Shown here one piece after another: positions 1 through 12,400 of a stretch of DNA of 64,000 nucleotides. Position 1 is the first letter of the stretch, and each line of letters opens with the position of its first letter. The translations under genes were made by a program, and so were the position numbers. The stretch is from Costus lasius (taxonomy: Eukaryota; Streptophyta; Magnoliopsida; Zingiberales; Costaceae). The stretch spans positions 16,085,501 to 16,149,500 of the forward strand of contig CM050447.1 in the NCBI GenBank assembly GCA_027563935.2, in the 5' to 3' direction. The notes below the pieces were generated by a model. That model searched no databases, was not told the origin of the DNA, and saw only the letters and a list, made by a program, of their open reading frames with translations.

Positions 1-769
1 AACAGAAAATTAAAATTGACTATAAAACTAGAAAACAAATTGCGCTTGCACAATTTTCAAAACCCTGCTGTTTCATCACATGCTTGTCAAAATCTTTGCA
101 TTTCTATTAAAATGAGAAGACGTCCTTTAATTTCCTGCTGTTGCTGTCTTCACAAAATTGTGATTTGTGCTTGCAGCCTTGTACTATGTGATTGACTTTT
201 TTATTATAATGAAATCAAATAATAATATTATTACTGTTATTATTTATTCTTAATTAGATAGCTTAAACTATAAAGTATGTCATCTCTCCGCTTGGATTAC
301 AAATATGAATGACTATGGTCAATGGCAAGCGCTGCAAGAGGAGTAGGGCAGGAGTTTATGAAACTATTAGGTAGCTACTAGGTAGGGTTTGGTTAGATAT
401 TTTAATAAACTATTAGGGTTAGATATGTTAATAAACTATTAGGTAGCTTAAGGAGGTCCTACATGTTTATGTTAGAATTTCAAAGGGATTTAATTTTGTA
501 TTTTGTCAAGTACATAAGCAAGCAAACAATTCTCATCGTAGTCATGGATGTTGACATTGCATTTGTCGTCAACCCTATAATTTGCAAACTCCAAATTCCC
601 AAGGGCTACCGGCGTTGACACCAATGCTTGCTGCATCAATGGACGCTAGTTAATTAAGCTTCCTCCACAAGAGCAACCCTTTATCCTCAAACGAGACAGC
701 CGTCCCCTGCCACACACACAGACAGATCTACAGTTTACATAAACGCAGCTTCTGCCGCCAACCAATCAC
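1..769. promoter_or_regulatory. Upstream region of the glycosyltransferase gene
   Basis: AT-rich non-coding DNA upstream of the UGT start. Between about 361 and 450 a short sequence around 'aaactattaggtagct' recurs two to three times in degenerate form. I see no convincing TATA box at a fixed distance; the last 100 bases become CA-rich and pyrimidine-rich like a plant 5' leader. No coding sequence is recognised here. Confidence 0.4.
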
Positions 770-2185
770 ATGGGCTTCGTCATGGAAGCAGCAGACGCCA
801 GTCACGCCGCCATGCCTCATGTCCTCATGGTCTCCTTCGCCGGACAAGGCCACCTCAACCCCCTCCTCCGCTTCGCCAAGCGCGTCGCTGCCAAGGGCCT
901 CCTTGTCACCCTCTGCTCCACCGAGGACATCGGCCACCGTATAGCCGCCTCCACCGACAATCGCGACCTCGGCGCCCCCGCCCCCGTCGGCCGCGGTTTC
1001 ATCCGCTTTGAGTTCTTCTCCGACGGCCTCGGCATCGACGACCCCCGCCGCCAGAACCTCGATGAGCTCATGGCCGCCCTCCGCACCGCCGGTCCGCCGG
1101 CGCTCGCGGCCCTCATCCGCGCCCAGGCCGCCGCTGGCCGCCCTGTCTCCTGCGTGGTCAACAACCCCTTCCTGCCCTGGGTGCTCGACGTGGCGGCCGA
1201 CGTGGGCCTCCCTAGCGGCGTGCTCTGGGTGCAGTCCTGCGCGGTGTTCGCCATCTACTACTACTGCTACCACGGCCTCGTGGAGTTCCCCTCCGAGGAG
1301 AGCCCGGATTTGACGGTGACCATACCGGGGCTGCCGCCGCTGAGGCCCGAAGAGCTGCCTACCTTCCTGCTGTGGACGTCGCCGTACCAGGTGCTGAAGC
1401 GCGTGATCCTGGAGCAGTTTGGCAACATCTCCAAGGCGGCGTGGGTGTTCGCCAACTCCTTCGAGGCGCTCGAGTGCGAGGCCGTGGAGGCCATCTCCGC
1501 GCGGGTGCCGATCATCCCCGTGGGTCCCCTCCTCGAGTCGGTTGAGGAGTCTCCCGCGGCTCGCGTGCGAGGCGACATCTTCAAGGCGGCCGACGACTGC
1601 GAAGAATGGCTGGGGCGGCAGGAGGCGCGCTCGGTGGTGTACGTGTCGGTGGGGAGCGTGGTGGTGCTGAGCGAGGCGGAGATGAGGGAGATGGCATGGG
1701 GGCTCGTGGACTCCGGCCGGCCGTTCCTGTGGGTGGTCCGCAGCGACGCGCGGGAGAAACTGCCGGAGGGCTTCGCGGAGGCGGCGGGGGAGCGGGGGCT
1801 GGTGGTGGAGTGGAGCCCGCAGGACCGCGTGCTGGCTCACCCCGCGGTGGGCTGCTTCGTGACGCACTGCGGGTGGAACTCAACGTTGGAGGCGCTCGCG
1901 GCGGGCGTGCCGGTGGTGGCATACCCGCAATGGGGCGATCAGGTGCCGGACGCGAAGATGCTGGTGGAGGAGTGGCGCGTGGGTGTGTGGCTCCGTGCGC
2001 CGGCGACGAAGGATGAGGTGCGGCGGTGCGTGGAGGCTGTGACGGCGGGGAAGGGAGCGGAGGTGATCAGGGCAAAGGCAGCGGAGTGGAGCGAGGCAGC
2101 CAAGAAAGCGGTGTCGGAGGGGGGGGACGTCGGACCGCCACATCGAAGCCTTTGTGGAAGCGATCAGAGCCGGCGGCGGAGATAG
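770..2185 (+). CDS. UDP-glycosyltransferase, UGT84-like (group L), with altered C-terminus
   Basis: Intronless GT1-family glycosyltransferase that would transfer a sugar, probably glucose, from a UDP-sugar to a small acceptor in the cytosol. Group L/UGT84 enzymes typically form glucose esters of hydroxycinnamic, benzoic or indole acids; the acceptor here is inferred only. His28 in SFAGQGHLNP fits the catalytic histidine. NNPFLPWVLDVA (about residues 125-136) is UGT84-like. The 44-residue PSPG box runs W348 to Q391 (WSPQ...HCGWNS...PQWGDQ), and its final Gln favours UDP-glucose. The ORF is 471 aa, a normal length. Met5 or Met15 could also be the start. An 8-G run at 2119-2126 shifts the frame: the last ~19 residues are unrelated to the family, while the frame with one G fewer gives a family-like HIEAFVEAIR tail ending at TGA 2208-2210. 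Composition is extremely GC-rich compared with the flanks. Confidence 0.9.
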   Translation: MGFVMEAADASHAAMPHVLMVSFAGQGHLNPLLRFAKRVAAKGLLVTLCSTEDIGHRIAASTDNRDLGAPAPVGRGFIRFEFFSDGLGIDDPRRQNLDELMAALRTAGPPALAALIRAQAAAGRPVSCVVNNPFLPWVLDVAADVGLPSGVLWVQSCAVFAIYYYCYHGLVEFPSEESPDLTVTIPGLPPLRPEELPTFLLWTSPYQVLKRVILEQFGNISKAAWVFANSFEALECEAVEAISARVPIIPVGPLLESVEESPAARVRGDIFKAADDCEEWLGRQEARSVVYVSVGSVVVLSEAEMREMAWGLVDSGRPFLWVVRSDAREKLPEGFAEAAGERGLVVEWSPQDRVLAHPAVGCFVTHCGWNSTLEALAAGVPVVAYPQWGDQVPDAKMLVEEWRVGVWLRAPATKDEVRRCVEAVTAGKGAEVIRAKAAEWSEAAKKAVSEGGDVGPPHRSLCGSDQSRRRR

Positions 2186-2210
2186 CCATGGCGACGCTAA
2201 TAATTGTTGA

Positions 2211-3552
2211 ATAATCGTACAAAAAGACAAAGACATTGTGTTCTTTGTCATAGATATGTGTTGGCAACATCTATTTGTCGGTTGGCCATAAGTAATGAAG
2301 AAATTTATCCCATTTCTTCAGAAAAAAAAGCAAAATTTTCAAAAAAAAATATTTTTATGTTTTCTAATACTAGAATTAAATTTGGGGAAAAATATTTAAG
2401 TCATAAATAAAAGTATTCTTTTGAGAATTTTTATTCTATCCATATTTTTAAGAAAATCAACTCCAAAAGAAAAGGTAGGAAACATATCAATTATCATATA
2501 AAGTGATTTTTTAAAAAAAAAACAATTTTATCTATTATTTATGGGAGAAAAGAATCAAAGGTGGATGTAAACCGCAAAGTCAAGAAGAGGATGAGCATGA
2601 ATAATTTCATATTTATATCTGTTTAGAATATTCTTAATGAAAATAATACATTTAGAGTAATTTGAGTCAAGCACTTATATCTCTCCTCTCTTCATTTTTA
2701 ATGAAAAAAAGAAAATATATGCTGATATGCATGTAAAAAAAATTAGACTTTCATTGGTGTTACATTAAAAGTATCATGGTTCTTTTTAATTAATTAATTA
2801 ATTTATTTATTTATAAAACATATCCCAAAAATATCATAAAGTAGTCGTTTTAACTTGTATAATAATTTATTTACCTAGTAAGGCACTTTATTGTTGATAA
2901 TAATATCTTTGAAATTAGTTTTGACTTTCATCAATTATTTATCTATGGTAAAAAATTATTTTTTTAAAAAAATTGTTATTATTATTCTCATTTTTATTTC
3001 ATATTTAATGAAAACCATTAAACTTTTGTTTTTCTTTAATTAATGCCAGTCATTTTGAAATATATCAGAAAATCCTACAAGTTTTATTTCATCTCAAAAC
3101 AGATAATAAAAAATGGGCTGGCAGAGATGACGGTCTTTTTGACTCTTTGAATGGAAAGGTACACAGTGGAATGAATGCTATCTGACGAGACTTTGGTGTG
3201 ACAAGATGATGACTTTTTGTCAGGCTTGGGTTGGGTACTTCTCTATTGGTAATTCAAATTTTTTAATGTAAAAAAAAAAAAAAAATCTCAAACTTCAAAT
3301 TTCCCCCCTTACTTTTTAATTATTTTTTATAAGATGTTTGAGCAAATAAATGACTTTCGAGGCATTTTGGGCACAGTCTATGTAGAATTTTTGTTCCGAA
3401 ATAAGTGGAAGCATATTCCTAAGATGACTTGGTGTGGTGGATGAAATAGTTTAAATTTCATAGTATGCATAAGACAAGCACATGAACTCAGCGCCTCTGA
3501 CTCATTCAATCTAACTCATCGAGAGATGTTAGGTCACGCAAAAGCTTCTTTG
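2211..3552. other. AT-rich intergenic region, nothing recognised
   Basis: Downstream of the UGT. It contains A/T homopolymers and a short TTAA tandem near 2788-2805. ORFs are short and have no recognisable domains. It presumably includes the UGT 3' UTR. Confidence 0.5.
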
Positions 3553-3560
3553 CACGCAAG

Positions 3561-4082
3561 TAGGCCTGGCAAAAAATTATACGACCCGTCAACACGACAC
3601 GACACGAGTTTTCGCCGGTTTAGATTTAACATAATCGTGTTTCGTGTCATTATCGTGTCGACCCATTTATGACACGCTAAAATTCGTGTCGTGTCGTGTC
3701 GTGTCGCGGATTGACCCGTCTAACCCATATATAATATATATTATATAAAATTAATAATTTATAGATAATTTTAATATAGTGAGTTACACAGGTTATTCGT
3801 GTTGTGTCGTGTCAACCGTGTCGTGTTGTGTCATCTAATAATTTTATATTATAAATCGTGTCAATCGTGCCGTGTCGTGTCATGTTATATGACACGATCT
3901 ATTTTTATTAAACGTGTTAATCGTGTCGTGTCGTGTCACCTGTGAAATAAGCGGGTCGTGTCTGTGTTTCGTATATTGACACGTATACATAAACGGGTCG
4001 TATTCGTGTCAAGCACAATCGTGTCACGTGTCAAGTATGACACGACACGTTATGATACGTGAAACACGAATTGCCGTCCCTA
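3561..4082. mobile_element. hAT MITE with GACACG/CGTGTC repeats
   Basis: A 522-bp non-autonomous element. Terminal inverted repeats are TAGGCCTGGCAA (left) and TAGGGACGGCAA (right end, reverse strand), matching at 9 of 12 positions. They are flanked by a perfect 8-bp target duplication CACGCAAG (3553-3560 and 4083-4090), the hallmark of hAT insertions. The interior is packed with CGTGTC/GACACG hexamers on both strands, as tandem runs near 3681-3705 and scattered singly, which is typical of subterminal transposase-binding motifs in hAT MITEs. No coding capacity. Confidence 0.9.
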
Positions 4083-4457
4083 CACGCAAGTCTCACTAAA
4101 ATTTGTTCACTTTGATTGGCTCTGGTCGATTCTGGACTTTGCTCCAAAAGTTGTGCATGTTGTCGCTGACAGAGGTACAAAACATGCCCGAGAAAGGTCT
4201 AGACCCTTGTTAACTCATAAACAACTAAAACTATGATTAGTAAATGTCATTAATATATTAATATAAAATGACTGATAATAGTTATGCATTAATTTATGAT
4301 ATTAAAATATCTAACACATTAACACATAAAATTAATTAGAAAATTTTAAATTTTTTCTCAAATAAAAAACTCTTTGATTTTTCCAATTGAACACATTCAT
4401 GTTTAATATGAAAAAAAAACCTTATTAGATATCATTTGATTGACTCTTGCATCTAAT

Positions 4458-4622
4458 AAGTTTACTGTATCCACATTGAGTGTGATTGAATTATTGTTCA
4501 ATCACTGTGGACTCCGGCCGGCCACTGGTTAAGTTTACTATTTACTTGCCGTATGTAAGCGATACTCTAACCACTGGTTAAGTTTACTGTATCCACATTG
4601 AGTGTGATTGAATTATTGTTCA
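4458..4622. repeat. 43-bp direct repeat with patchwork spacer
   Basis: Two identical 43-bp copies (4458-4500 and 4580-4622) beginning AAGTTTACTGTATCCACATT. The 79-bp spacer contains a second short repeat (CCACTGGTTAAGTTTACT) and a 17-bp GC-rich string (4507-4523) that is identical to part of the UGT ORF (1706-1722). The arrangement resembles templated filler DNA from double-strand-break repair. Confidence 0.7.
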
Positions 4623-5008
4623 TCATCTTCACCATTAAATACATTGTCAGCTTAGCGTATAGCCAAATTGCTCATGTGCAAAGGTCACAAATACAAAAGT
4701 AGTGCTTCAACTGTTCAGCATAATGAAGGCAAGATATGGAAATCACTTACTTGCCCCATCCGCTATTTACTTGCCTCCTTAATTTTTGTTTGCCCCATCC
4801 GCTATTGCTAGTATGTGTGCCCATAAACCATCCATGGAAACCACAATATCTATTCTATATCAATCTTGAGAAGCCTTTACAGAATGACCCTCTGGATGAT
4901 AGTGAAGGCAAAAAGTATGACCTCGTGTTCCGATCAAAACATATATCCAAAAAGAAGAATATCTCGTAACAAGAAAAAGAATTATGGAATACAGAAAATA
5001 TAAAATGA

Positions 5009-7126
5009 TTACAACAAATTTTCATCTTCGTTACCCTCCAGCTCCTTCAAGTAATCAAAAAATACCAGCAGAGCAAAGAAGTAAAATCCACCCCAAAAAT
5101 TTCCGCCACCGCCACCGCCACCGCCGCCTCCGCCACCTATCCATGGGGGGAAGCCCCCGCTCCCATCATCAAGCTTTGGGGGTTTCCGTATGTCTGCAAT
5201 GCAGTTACAGTCAAATTTGAAGTCAAATGTCATTTGCTACAAATAAACTAGGGTAGCAATTTGATTAATATCATAGTTAACTCGAGTAAGTTATTGGTTG
5301 TCCATCAATACAACGACGTACATTCTGGTCCAGAGCAGAAGCATAGTATATGTAACATTACCCTTGGTAGGAGTGACCGGGATTGTTGATGTTGATCTTT
5401 TGGAAGTTGACTTTTCCGTCTGAGTCGCAGCGCATCTTGCATTCTGAAGAATGAGAAATACAAGAGCAATTGATATTAGGCACTACAAGGCAAACAAAAT
5501 TTTCCATGCTGCTGTCCATATGTGGGCAAAATTTGGGAACAAACAGAGCTGAATTAGCAACTCGCACCCTTGCAGAAGCTGGAACGTTGCGAGCAAATGA
5601 AATGGAATGCATTTGGCCGTTCTTGCCAAATTGGAGCTTTCTTTGTTCCTCATCTGGATGGATTAATTTTAAAGTGATTGTAAGCATGTTTCAAAATATT
5701 AACAAATAAAATTAACAGGAATAGCCTAAACAATATAAGTCGAAAAAATAAAAATCTAGTACAGACAAGATATCATAAATTCTCTAAGCCTTTCAAAAAA
5801 AAAATTCTAAGAATATTATAAAATTAACTTTGTTTCATCCTTTTTGCTACATGAGAAACTTGTGTTACGTGATTGGTTCTCCAGGAGTTGAAGTTCAATT
5901 AGATAACATGGTCTACTCGACAACTGGAAGCGTGTTTAGTTTTATTGGAGTCAGACAAAATTTGCACACGTGACATGACAGTGACATGCCCTCCCCACAA
6001 TGTAAATAAAAAAAAGTATTTCAGTCGCTTCGATTAATGATTTTATAGATTAATAATTATATATATATATATAATTACCGATTAATTAGAAATTAATGGT
6101 TAACCTATTAATCGGTTTTCTAATTCGATTATGATTTGAAAATTTTTCGAACCAAGAAGATCAATTTGGAGAGAAAAAATATGGTTAGGCTGTGACACCC
6201 CTTTTCTTAGATAAACTAGAGAATTATAAAGGATTCGACCTCCGAAGTAGATGTAAAGAAAATGCTCATAAGAGTCCGAATTTGAACTCTGCATGACGTA
6301 CCATGAGATTGTTTTTCAATTCTTGGACAAACTAAAGGTCTCTGTACAAAAATCCAAAATTGAATCAGTAAAATAGAGAAACTCATAAAGATATGGTGGG
6401 CCTAAGTTGGTGGAGACAAAATACCTCAATAGTGAACAAGGATTAGGGCAGAAAACTAGTAAATGATAAAGGTTCAAACAAATTTTAGTTAGATAAAAAA
6501 AAAACCCTTTTTTACTGGGTACTTCCGTATCTCAGATACAAGATGTTCCTATACTAACTAGTATGTACTAATCTTCTATTTTTCTTCTCAGGAAGAAAAT
6601 TGAAAAGAAATGAACAAGATTAACTTTTCTAGGAGGGACGGTTGTGGTGGGGGTGGTGGAATGAAAGCTGTGATGAAAAATTGAGGTGTTTCCTATGTTT
6701 GGATCAATCTAATTTGGATGGATGTGTCTTTTACTCAACTTTCTCGCCGCATACTCACCTCCACTTATGTTTGTACTATCCTCTACTAGTACTAACACTA
6801 CACCAGCGTCCTTTCTTTTCTTCTCTCAAAGGAAATAAAACATTATTTAATATTTTACTATCATCTTACATTTCTATTTGTAGCACATTTCTCCCATTCA
6901 TTAATTTTCCCATCTAGAATAGGTAATGTTAGTAACCTATAGCGTGAATAGATAGAAACAAGAAATAAAGTAAAGAGAAATGAAATACAGTAATAAAGAA
7001 AAGTAAAATATACTAACTGAGCAAAGCTATACTTACGTAACAATCTCTGGGATTGGGGAAACGCAGATATACGTAAACTAGGTATTGGCATACTGATACA
7101 TGCTTGTGTCACCATTATTCGAAGAC
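5009..7126 (-). CDS. Glycine-rich single-membrane-span protein, RF2-like (exon model uncertain)
   Basis: Spliced minus-strand gene. The first coding exon (7037-7126, ATG at 7115) has good splice sites and encodes a Ser/Arg-rich, acid-poor N-terminus like an organelle transit peptide. It joins in phase to an exon starting at 5653. A further exon (5443-5362) encodes CKMRCDSDGKVNFQKINI in the open frame. The last exon (from about 5236 or 5193 down to the stop at 5009) encodes KPPKLDDGSGGFPPW, a run of 12 glycines, a hydrophobic segment (FYFFALLVFF) and an acidic tail. This layout recalls plant proteins annotated as FERTILITY RESTORER RF2-like (mitochondrial), but that is from memory of the architecture. 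With canonical GT-AG sites I cannot keep the most protein-like frames of the last three exons together: one junction is off by one base. I may have missed an exon edge, or this copy carries a lesion. Confidence 0.5.
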
Positions 7127-8495
7127 CTGCAATATTCAGTTAGACGCTGATACTACTTAGCATAACCATAGCAACAATATCAGTTCTAGAAAATAAAGAT
7201 AGCAGTTACTGAACCCGGAAAACATGTTAATTTTACAGTATATAACTTTGACACCTACAATCGAATAGATACCATTTGACCTATTATAAGCCAAGAATTA
7301 TACAAATGAATCTACTAATGAAAAGATTGGCAAATTTAACATGTTTAACATGGCACATTGGCGTGGCCATATTACCCAATTCTCAAAGCCCTAAATTGAC
7401 CAATTTAATCAAGGCTAATAATGATAACTCTATGAAACAAATCCATGTAGGAGCAAGCCCAACCACATGTCATACTCATCTTTCCCACATAAAATAAACA
7501 CAATGTTATTCCTCAGATGAACATCTAAATAATCAGAAGCCACTTAGGCACGTCTAGATTCCAGAGCATAGCAGAGAAATCTGTGTTATCTGCGAACGTT
7601 TGATCTAAAGAAATTAGCAATATAGACCAAATTGCTGGCAGCAACGCATACGCACTGGCTATATTACAAGCGATTCACAGACTCGAATTTGAGCACCAAC
7701 AGCGGCACATGGGAGTCACCAAAAGAAACACGATGAATTACACCACTACTTAGATTGGTAGCATAGATTAACAAAAGATAAATTTCTTCTCGTAGTAATG
7801 GAGGAAAAGTGTTGGATGCGACTGTTCATTTAATTGCAGCAACAATTGAATTTTAATGATGGACGATTTCCAGTTTCAAACTTTGGTTCCCTGATGCACG
7901 ACAAATTGGCATTCCTATCAATTTACCAATATGTCATAGATGCATATTTCATGTAAATTTTTGGCTGCTTTGACCTTCTAGAATAAAACAGAGATTTCAC
8001 AGAAATAAGATTCGACGTACAAAAGTAATATAAGCCTCTCTATCTAAATTGATTGCACAAATCAGGACAATGGAATCAACAAAATGAGGCTCTTGAAAAT
8101 AAACGAAAAATGATTTACTACGGTTTTCCTAATATACAAGAATCAATTCAACAAGTACAATGGAGGAGTTCATATCGTATTGAGTAAAACCATAATTATT
8201 CATCCAACAGAACTCAAATTGCTCGACTATATTAGCGAGTTAAAGACAAAAAAGATGGATTACGCCTCATGCTACCCCTAACGGATCCTACTTCAGCCGA
8301 TCGAAACTAACAGTTTTGTCGCCTCCTAACCAGAACCTGATTGAAGAAGGGCAGAACATAATCGAAAGAGCACAAAAGAGGGTTCAATCGGTTTGTCTCA
8401 GGACAGAACCAACAACAACGGATTTAAAAAAAAATTCAACCAGAGAAAAAAAATACAAAAGAAGAGACAGGGATTAAAGGGAGAAGAATCCGTAC

Positions 8496-8700
8496 CGCAA
8501 GGTGTAAGAAGCACAAAGCACAAATTGGACAGTACGAGCGAACGAAATGAGTTATCGATCGTCGGACAGAGAGAGACGAGAAAAAGAAGAGGTGCGGAGG
8601 AACGAGAGCGAGAGAGGAGGGAAGCCGTCGACCGATTCACAGGGAATTACGTGATGATCTTTTGTTTTTCTTGCGCCCCAAGGCATCTCAGGAACCGTCC
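8496..8700 (-). promoter_or_regulatory. Probable 5' leader exon of the glycine-rich gene
   Basis: On the minus strand this stretch is rich in CTCTCT-type pyrimidine tracts, like many plant 5' leaders. It ends in a good donor (GCG/GTACGG, intron starting at 8495) whose intron could run to the acceptor at 7127. The upper end (transcription start) cannot be fixed from sequence. Confidence 0.35.
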
Positions 8701-9440
8701 TAAGCGAGTCATTCTGCCGGATTAAAATGTGCTCTCGATCGAGACCGTTCGCTTCCACTCCATCGAACGGCTAAGATTTGCACGACATAACAGTTTTGTT
8801 CGTTTCGGTAGCATCAGCCAGTTACAGGGGCTTGTGGCTAATTCGCATAAAACACTTGGCAGTTTTCTAGAACAGCACGAGAAGCAATTAAGGAAATAAA
8901 CAATATAGTTTATATTGTTACTTATAAATAATTAACATTTAAAATGAAAAATTATTTAATTTTTCATTTAGGTGAACCGCATAAGAAATATTAATATGGG
9001 CACCTATATAATATATAGGACTTAATACAATGCACTATATCTTGTCTAGGTGGAAGCACATTAGAATTGCTTACACCTTTATAAAATATAAAAAATAAAA
9101 TACGTAAGATAATTAGTTAATTACTAATGAGATTAGATAAATAAATACAACCTCTGCACTTAACAAAATCAAGCGCACATTTTAATTGTCATCACTAATA
9201 TAGAAACATGTTAGTTGATTAGATCTATATATGAAGTTATAATGTCTTAACTCGTATAATAGGAGATTATTACTCAATACAGATATTACTGCAATACATA
9301 TATTAATTTACACAATTATTTACATATACCGCTCCAGATTTTCTTCAAACGGCCACTAAGCACCAATTAGAAATTATACTCGAGGAGTTTCTCATTTGCT
9401 GCAGGACAGAATATACTACGGACATGCAAGTAGAAGAATT

Positions 9441-12400
9441 TCAGTAACTGGTGTAAGATGCCCGAGACTTCAAGAACCTTATCAGGTCGTCATAGACATC
9501 GTCTTTAGCCTTCACGCTTAGGATGAAGTCAAGGTGGCCGTAGTTATCGATGTACAGCAAATCTGGCTTGCATTTCAACTCCTTGATAGTACGCTGGACG
9601 TCGATAACATCTGCTAATGCATCTTTACCACCATAACCCATCCACATGGGCAACGAGTCCGGGATGTTTGCCAGATTAAATGCCGGGGGACGCAGGTGGC
9701 CATAGTGTTTCAGGTTTCCAAAAGTTCCGTAGTCATATTTGGCAAACGTTCCCTTCCGTATCACTGACAAAGGAATGTAGGCCATGTAAGTTGATGCTTC
9801 ACTAACTATCTGAAAGGCTTTCTTTTCGAACCACCATGGTGATGATTTAAAAACAAAAGATTACAACGCGAATGCAGAAGCTAAATCATAAGTAATCATC
9901 ATATTTTAAATATCCTCAGGGGATCCAATATCACAGCCTATCATGCCACAAGACAAGACATTACGAATGACAGCAACTGAAAAAACACAGGACAAATAGA
10001 ACTGTTGGGACTGCAGCAATATATTAGTATTTATAAGAGAGATAACGCCATATCTATAGCAGGTTTAAGGCACTTACTTTGGAAAAGATGGTGCAGATTC
10101 TTCGTGGAAGATGGATGAGGTTCAAATTCCAAATAAAAGTCCATTCGAGACATGTTGAAGCAACAATTGACCCCTGCAACATACATACTAGGCGTCACTT
10201 GCAAGGATAAGTCTTACCCTGGTGCTGATGTGCACAATAAAAGTTTAAGCTGCTCAATTGAACTGAAGCAGAGTTCCTACTTCCACAAAACTACAGCAAG
10301 AAAAGGAGCTGCTGAACCAAGATAATTTAAAATACATCAAGTTGTTTCATCAGTGGATCCTCTTTTCTAATGTTCCTAGATGTTGCATCAAGTTCTCAAA
10401 AACTTTTAACTACTTTAGGTTTAATTTTCAAAATTTGCATAATTTTCTTCTCTTTTATAATAGACTAATTATAGAATTGGAACCCAAACGATACAATATA
10501 CATGCAATTTTAATTTGGTATCTAATTTTTTATTGGTTCCAATATAGTGCAAAACTATTCTTTCCATTTTAAAACAGTCCCAGCCTGAACACCTACGTAC
10601 CACTTCCTGTACAAATACTTCTCTGCCTGGGCAGGTGATGTCAGTACCCAGATCTCATAAACGTTAATCTCAAAGATTGCATGCACGCTAATCTCAAAGC
10701 TACATGTACAGTTTCCAATATTAGTGAGGTTACGCATCCAGCGCCCCCTTAGCAGCATTTTTGTTCGTTCCACCCCCTTCTGTTCGAAACAATTTTTGTT
10801 CATTGCCTCTTTCCTTCCTTCCTGTGCAGTGATCACCGCCCCCTTCCATATGCAGCGACAATCTCATCCTCTCCCAAATTCTCAATCTCCTGCGACGGAC
10901 TCACTTCTCTGGCGACATCAGGAGGTATATTGTTATCCTAAACTTTATTTTTTATCGTAAACCCTAGATGTAAAAAGTCATGTTTTGCAGCGAGTAGAGC
11001 CAGTAGATTTTTTAGCTTTCTCTTGTTAATTCTAAATGTATCTGTTACTTGCTTGTTGGCGATAAGGCCCCTGATTGTGTTGATTTGGACTCCACAGTTT
11101 TCCCCTGGGTGGTGTTGTTGAACGTATCTATTGTTAGTGATAGACATGTAAAGAGAATTGTAAATATTAATTATATTGTAGTTAGTTGTAATTAGCTGTA
11201 AATATATTTTACTATTTTACCCCTGTGTATTAAACCCATACCCGTTTAGGGTTTTCTATAAATTGAATGGAAAGCTGCTGAGATAGGCAGACTTTCAATT
11301 TCATAATTGTGACATGGTATCAGAGCTTGGTTGCGATTAGGTTGAGATTAATTTTGGTGATTATTCTCTTCTTTCGTTCGGCAGAGGCAGCGAACGTCTC
11401 TTTGTGGAATTTTGGAGATTTTCGGCGTGATTGAGATTTTGGCATTTTCGGCGTGTTCGTGGATTTCGGCGGCGAGGAAGGTTTTGAAGATTTTGGTGTA
11501 GAGTGGTGTTGACATCATCCTCTACGATTTCGGCGCCACCTTTATTCTGATTTTGGTGACTTAGGCGGTGGCTTCTTCGGGTGAAAATTCTCGGTGAGAT
11601 TTGCTGCGTTCGAGTTAGGAAATTTCAGCGGCTAGCGGCGAAAATCAGAAAAGCGGTGACTTGTGACGTGAGCGGCTGAAATCAGAATCCAGGAAATCAA
11701 TTTCTTCAGCCGTCGTGACGGCTTTCGGTGTTCGTCTGAGAGCTCGCGATTGATTTCATCAATTTTGGCTCTCTCTTCCTCATGTCGGCATTATCTTCCT
11801 CTTCCTGCATTGATCCCGCGGCAGCAACGAGCTTCGGGGGTGACGAGTTCTGCCGGACGTCGACTGAAGGCGGAGGGCGGAAGACGGTGTTCTTTCCCCT
11901 ACCGGCTTCCTCTTCTCCGGTGAAGCAGTGCAACGGCAAGAACGCACGCAGCGGCGTCGTTCTCGCGAGGCGGCGGACGTTCGAACGCGTCGGGCGTTCG
12001 AATCGAGGAGCGAGTCAACAGGGACGGCAGTCAACGCAAATCGAAGCGGGATTTCGATTTTGGATGCCGACGTACGGCTGACGTCAGCATCCGAGAATTT
12101 TAATCGAGCGGTGGATTTCGGCAGCGATTGTGATTTTGAGATTGTGATTTTGACTTTAGGTCAAAATCGGGAGAGGTATTAATTTAGATCATATCTTTGA
12201 TTTTTAGTTGCCTCTATATCCATGGAGAATTCTTTTGGTAAAGCATCAACAGAAACTATATCTATGAGATTTACGGGTAAAAACTATGCTGCATGGGAAT
12301 TTCAATTTAGAATGTTTTTAAAAGGAAATGGGCTATGGAGTCATATAGATGGATCATCCTCTATTTCTAAAAATGATAGTACATGGGAATTGAATGATGC

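Noticed and set aside
728..1867. 379-aa open frame antisense to the glycosyltransferase
   Set aside because: It mirrors the GC-rich sense gene; composition is Arg/His/Gly-rich without domains. Several other long frames over 800-2250 are likewise shadows.
5009..5233. Poly-glycine stretch as a simple-repeat artefact
   Set aside because: The plus-strand frame (HRHRHRR) is an artefact, but the minus-strand one is flanked by conserved-looking sequence and a membrane span, so I kept it as an exon.
6190..6540. Possible Gypsy LTR fragment (TGTGACACCCC start)
   Set aside because: Only the first dozen bases resemble a typical LTR start; no second copy, end or target duplication was found.
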